A stretch of DNA of 7,021 nucleotides from OLB6 sp964493635 (lineage in GTDB: Bacteria > Bacteroidota > Ignavibacteria > Kapaibacteriales > Kapaibacteriaceae), in assembly GCA_964493635.1 (NCBI GenBank), contig CAZBOW010000050.1:1-7021 (forward strand), read 5' to 3'. Shown here piece after piece: positions 5,632-7,021 of the stretch. Position 1 is the stretch's first letter. Every line of letters starts with the position of its first letter. The notes below the pieces were generated by a model that was given only the letters and a program-made list of their open reading frames with translations, made no database searches and was not told the origin of the DNA. The position numbers and the translations under genes were made by a program.

Positions 5632-6849
5632 TCACCTCCCCCACACACTCTCCATGGCTTCGCTCTTCGACTGCTCGGTGAGCGCAATGTACTTCTTCAT
5701 GGTCTTGAAGCTGCGATGGCCGGTGACGCTCATTACGACCTCCGGTCGCATCCCACGCTCAAGGGAGATCGTCACAAAGGTTCTGCGAGCCATGTGCGAT
5801 GAAAGAAACTGCCACTTCGGCCCCCTGTCCTCGACGCGTTTAGCACCCTGGTAACGCACGATACGCACCGGTTCGGTGATCTGAGCAAGCTGGCCCAGCT
5901 CCTTGAGGTAGTCATTCATGCGCTGGGAACTGATCTTAGGCATGCGACCATCGCCGCGGTAACGGCTCACGATGGCAACGGCCTGCGGTATGAGGGGAAT
6001 GCGAGTCTCGGACCTGGTCTTTCCCATGCGCAGGAACCATGCGTTGCCCCGGATGTCATCCATGTGGAGCTTCTGGATATCTCCAAACCGAGCTCCGGTG
6101 TAGCAGGCAAACAGGAACAGATCCCGGACGCGCCCAAGTCTGGGATGGTCGTCAAGGTCCAATGCCTCGAGTCGGTGCACTTCGTCCATGGCGAGGGCAA
6201 CCACTTCGACGTCCTCTTCGTCGACCTTGAATTTCCGGTAGTCCTTAAGCACGGCGGCTCCCCTGTCCTCTGCCCAACCAAGGTAGGTTTTGAGGGTACT
6301 CACGTACTTGCCAATGGAGTTGTTGGTGAGACCTCGCTTCTTGATCAGGTACTTTTTGAAGGCATCGTAGAAGTCAAGCGTCATGGATTCGTACGTGAGT
6401 CTGCCGAAGCCCCCTTCAAACTCCTTCATGATCGTGCGTAGGGTGTTGTACTTGGCAATTGTGCGCTCTCCACGGTCGGTGGCCTTAGTCTTGATAAAGG
6501 CGTCGTAGCCGGTCCAGAAGGTCATCTCCTTGGATGTAGGCTCTTCTGGTGTCTCATCGCCTTTGCGGGAGAACTCGCGTTTTAGACGTTCGATCGCTGC
6601 CTTGTCCACCACTTCGAGGGACGCCACTTCATGATCGAAGCGCGCCTGCAAGTCGCGTAGCCGCGCATTGATCTGGGCGTAGTGCGTGTCGGTACGACGC
6701 ACCTGCTGCCGGAAGTCGTCCCAATCAGCAGGCTTCACGGCCAGGCCGGTTCCAGCAAAGATTCGGTGTCCGTGCACGTGACCGCTAAAGGTGAGGGTGA
6801 CCTTGCCGTCCTTCCGAGGTCGGCCCTTGCGGAGAATGAATCGGCCCAT
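5632..6849 (-). CDS. Tyrosine recombinase / integrase, 405 aa, complete
   Basis: Site-specific recombinase that would cut and rejoin DNA through a 3'-phosphotyrosine link, probably moving an integrative element. Domain order is that of Bacteroidota integrases: an N-terminal arm-DNA-binding domain (residues 1-75, beta-rich with GTGLAVKPADWD), a linker, a SAM-like core-binding domain (about 108-200, ending TLKTYLGWAEDRG), and the catalytic domain (about 215-400). All expected active-site residues are visible: Arg254 (TGARFGD), Lys277 (MGKT), His352 and Arg355 (SHMARR), His378 (VTGH) and nucleophile Tyr387 (KKYIAL). The ATG at 6849 has GGAAGGG six bases upstream (6856-6862), and an in-frame TAA lies shortly before it. 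In a sampled 60-base stretch the gene is richer in G+C than the DUF5686 gene, as expected of a separately acquired module. Part of it is duplicated at 1-73. The repeat-rich leader upstream probably holds its binding sites. Confidence 0.95.
   Translation of the reverse strand: MGRFILRKGRPRKDGKVTLTFSGHVHGHRIFAGTGLAVKPADWDDFRQQVRRTDTHYAQINARLRDLQARFDHEVASLEVVDKAAIERLKREFSRKGDETPEEPTSKEMTFWTGYDAFIKTKATDRGERTIAKYNTLRTIMKEFEGGFGRLTYESMTLDFYDAFKKYLIKKRGLTNNSIGKYVSTLKTYLGWAEDRGAAVLKDYRKFKVDEEDVEVVALAMDEVHRLEALDLDDHPRLGRVRDLFLFACYTGARFGDIQKLHMDDIRGNAWFLRMGKTRSETRIPLIPQAVAIVSRYRGDGRMPKISSQRMNDYLKELGQLAQITEPVRIVRYQGAKRVEDRGPKWQFLSSHMARRTFVTISLERGMRPEVVMSVTGHRSFKTMKKYIALTEQSKSEAMESVWGR
5716..5788. repeat. 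Right copy of the 73-bp direct repeat, inside the integrase gene
   Basis: Identical to 1-73. It lies within the integrase coding region and covers codons 355-378, which contain two of the catalytic residues (Arg355 and His378). Upstream of this copy (5632-5715) lie the last codons of the integrase, including Tyr387; the equivalent stretch for the left copy would lie outside the window. Confidence 0.95.
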
Positions 6850-6855
6850 TGATGG

Positions 6856-6862
6856 CCCTTCC
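6856..6862 (-). promoter_or_regulatory. Ribosome binding site of the integrase
   Basis: Read on the minus strand this is GGAAGGG, six bases before the ATG. It is a good Shine-Dalgarno match and fixes the start codon, because an in-frame stop lies just upstream. Confidence 0.6.
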
Positions 6863-6869
6863 GGGGGAT

Positions 6870-6893
6870 TTTTGGCTTACGTTTTGGCTTACG
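6870..6893. repeat. Perfect 12-bp tandem repeat upstream of the integrase
   Basis: TTTTGGCTTACG occurs twice in succession, at 6870-6881 and 6882-6893 (CGTAAGCCAAAA on the integrase strand). It lies 21 bases before the integrase start codon, inside its leader. Paired short repeats next to an integrase are typical of arm-type integrase binding sites or of autoregulatory operators. I see no further copy in the window. Confidence 0.6.
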
Positions 6894-6903
6894 GTTTTTT
6901 GGT

Positions 6904-6927
6904 GTATCTCGGCATATCGCCGCATAC
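6904..6927. promoter_or_regulatory. Imperfect inverted repeat upstream of the integrase
   Basis: GTAT-CT-CGGC at 6904-6913 mirrors GCCG-C-ATAC at 6919-6927 around ATATC: eight paired bases with unequal internal spacers. It sits just upstream of the tandem repeat on the integrase strand. It is a candidate core site for strand exchange or an operator. Confidence 0.4.
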
Positions 6928-6956
6928 CTCCAAACGCCAACAATCTACGTATCCCC

Positions 6957-7015
6957 TTGCATTTCATTGTGTTGCATTACTTCTACATACATCAGTAATT
7001 CTCCACATATCAGTA
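6957..7015. repeat. Two pairs of 7-bp direct repeats in the A+T-rich right end
   Basis: TTGCATT occurs at 6957-6963 and 6972-6978, and ATCAGTA at 6991-6997 and 7009-7015. The pairs are spaced 15 and 18 bases apart. Together with the tandem and inverted repeats nearer the integrase they make a cluster that could be arm-binding sites, although seven-base matches in A+T-rich DNA may arise by chance. Confidence 0.35.
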
Positions 7016-7021
7016 CGTTCA

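Noticed and set aside
6064..6441. 125-codon plus-strand open frame
   Set aside because: It is antisense to the integrase catalytic and core-binding domains, whose coding sense is certain from the active-site motifs.
1..7021. CRISPR array, tRNA or rRNA gene, or a known defence system
   Set aside because: No regularly spaced repeats, no tRNA-like or rRNA sequence, and no nuclease, helicase, reverse transcriptase or toxin-antitoxin motif was seen in any frame.

Overview
The window looks like an accessory, integrase-anchored stretch of a Bacteroidota/Chlorobiota-type (FCB group) genome. Three things point there: an 'Arm-DNA-bind / SAM_5' style tyrosine recombinase typical of that group, a carboxypeptidase-regulatory-like plus DUF5686 outer-membrane protein, and a lipoprotein whose motifs resemble uncharacterised Bacteroidota proteins. 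A sampled 60-base stretch of the integrase is about 62% G+C and one of the DUF5686 gene is 50%. I cannot name the species.

Layout, left to right. Positions 1-132 are a broken remnant of an integrase gene (minus strand). Its first 73 bases are identical to the part of the intact integrase that encodes residues 355-378. It then jumps, with a deletion and a frameshift, to a diverged copy of the part encoding about residues 284-301. Next comes a 504-residue all-helical, TPR-like protein on the minus strand (174-1688). A 168-base divergent intergenic region follows, with a strong inverted repeat. Three plus-strand genes come next: a 66-residue small ORF (1857-2057), a 290-residue lipoprotein with a regular glycine zipper (2186-3058), and a 774-residue DUF5686-type outer-membrane protein (3261-5585). 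A complete tyrosine recombinase runs convergently on the minus strand (5632-6849). The right end (6850-7021) is a non-coding leader rich in short direct and inverted repeats, a candidate attachment or arm-site region.

How the parts may fit. The integrase has all its catalytic residues and is probably functional. Going downstream from it (leftward), four cargo genes are followed by the remnant of a related integrase in the same orientation, so the cargo sits between two copies of the same integrase segment. This suggests accretion of integrase-anchored units, or a cargo island bounded by integrase-derived repeats. The cargo is biased toward the cell envelope (lipoprotein and outer-membrane barrel). 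The glycine-zipper lipoprotein, with seven glycines exactly four residues apart, is the most intriguing protein. It could be a membrane-active toxin or a structural envelope protein; the sequence does not decide between them. No known defence, CRISPR, toxin-antitoxin or biosynthetic system is recognisable.
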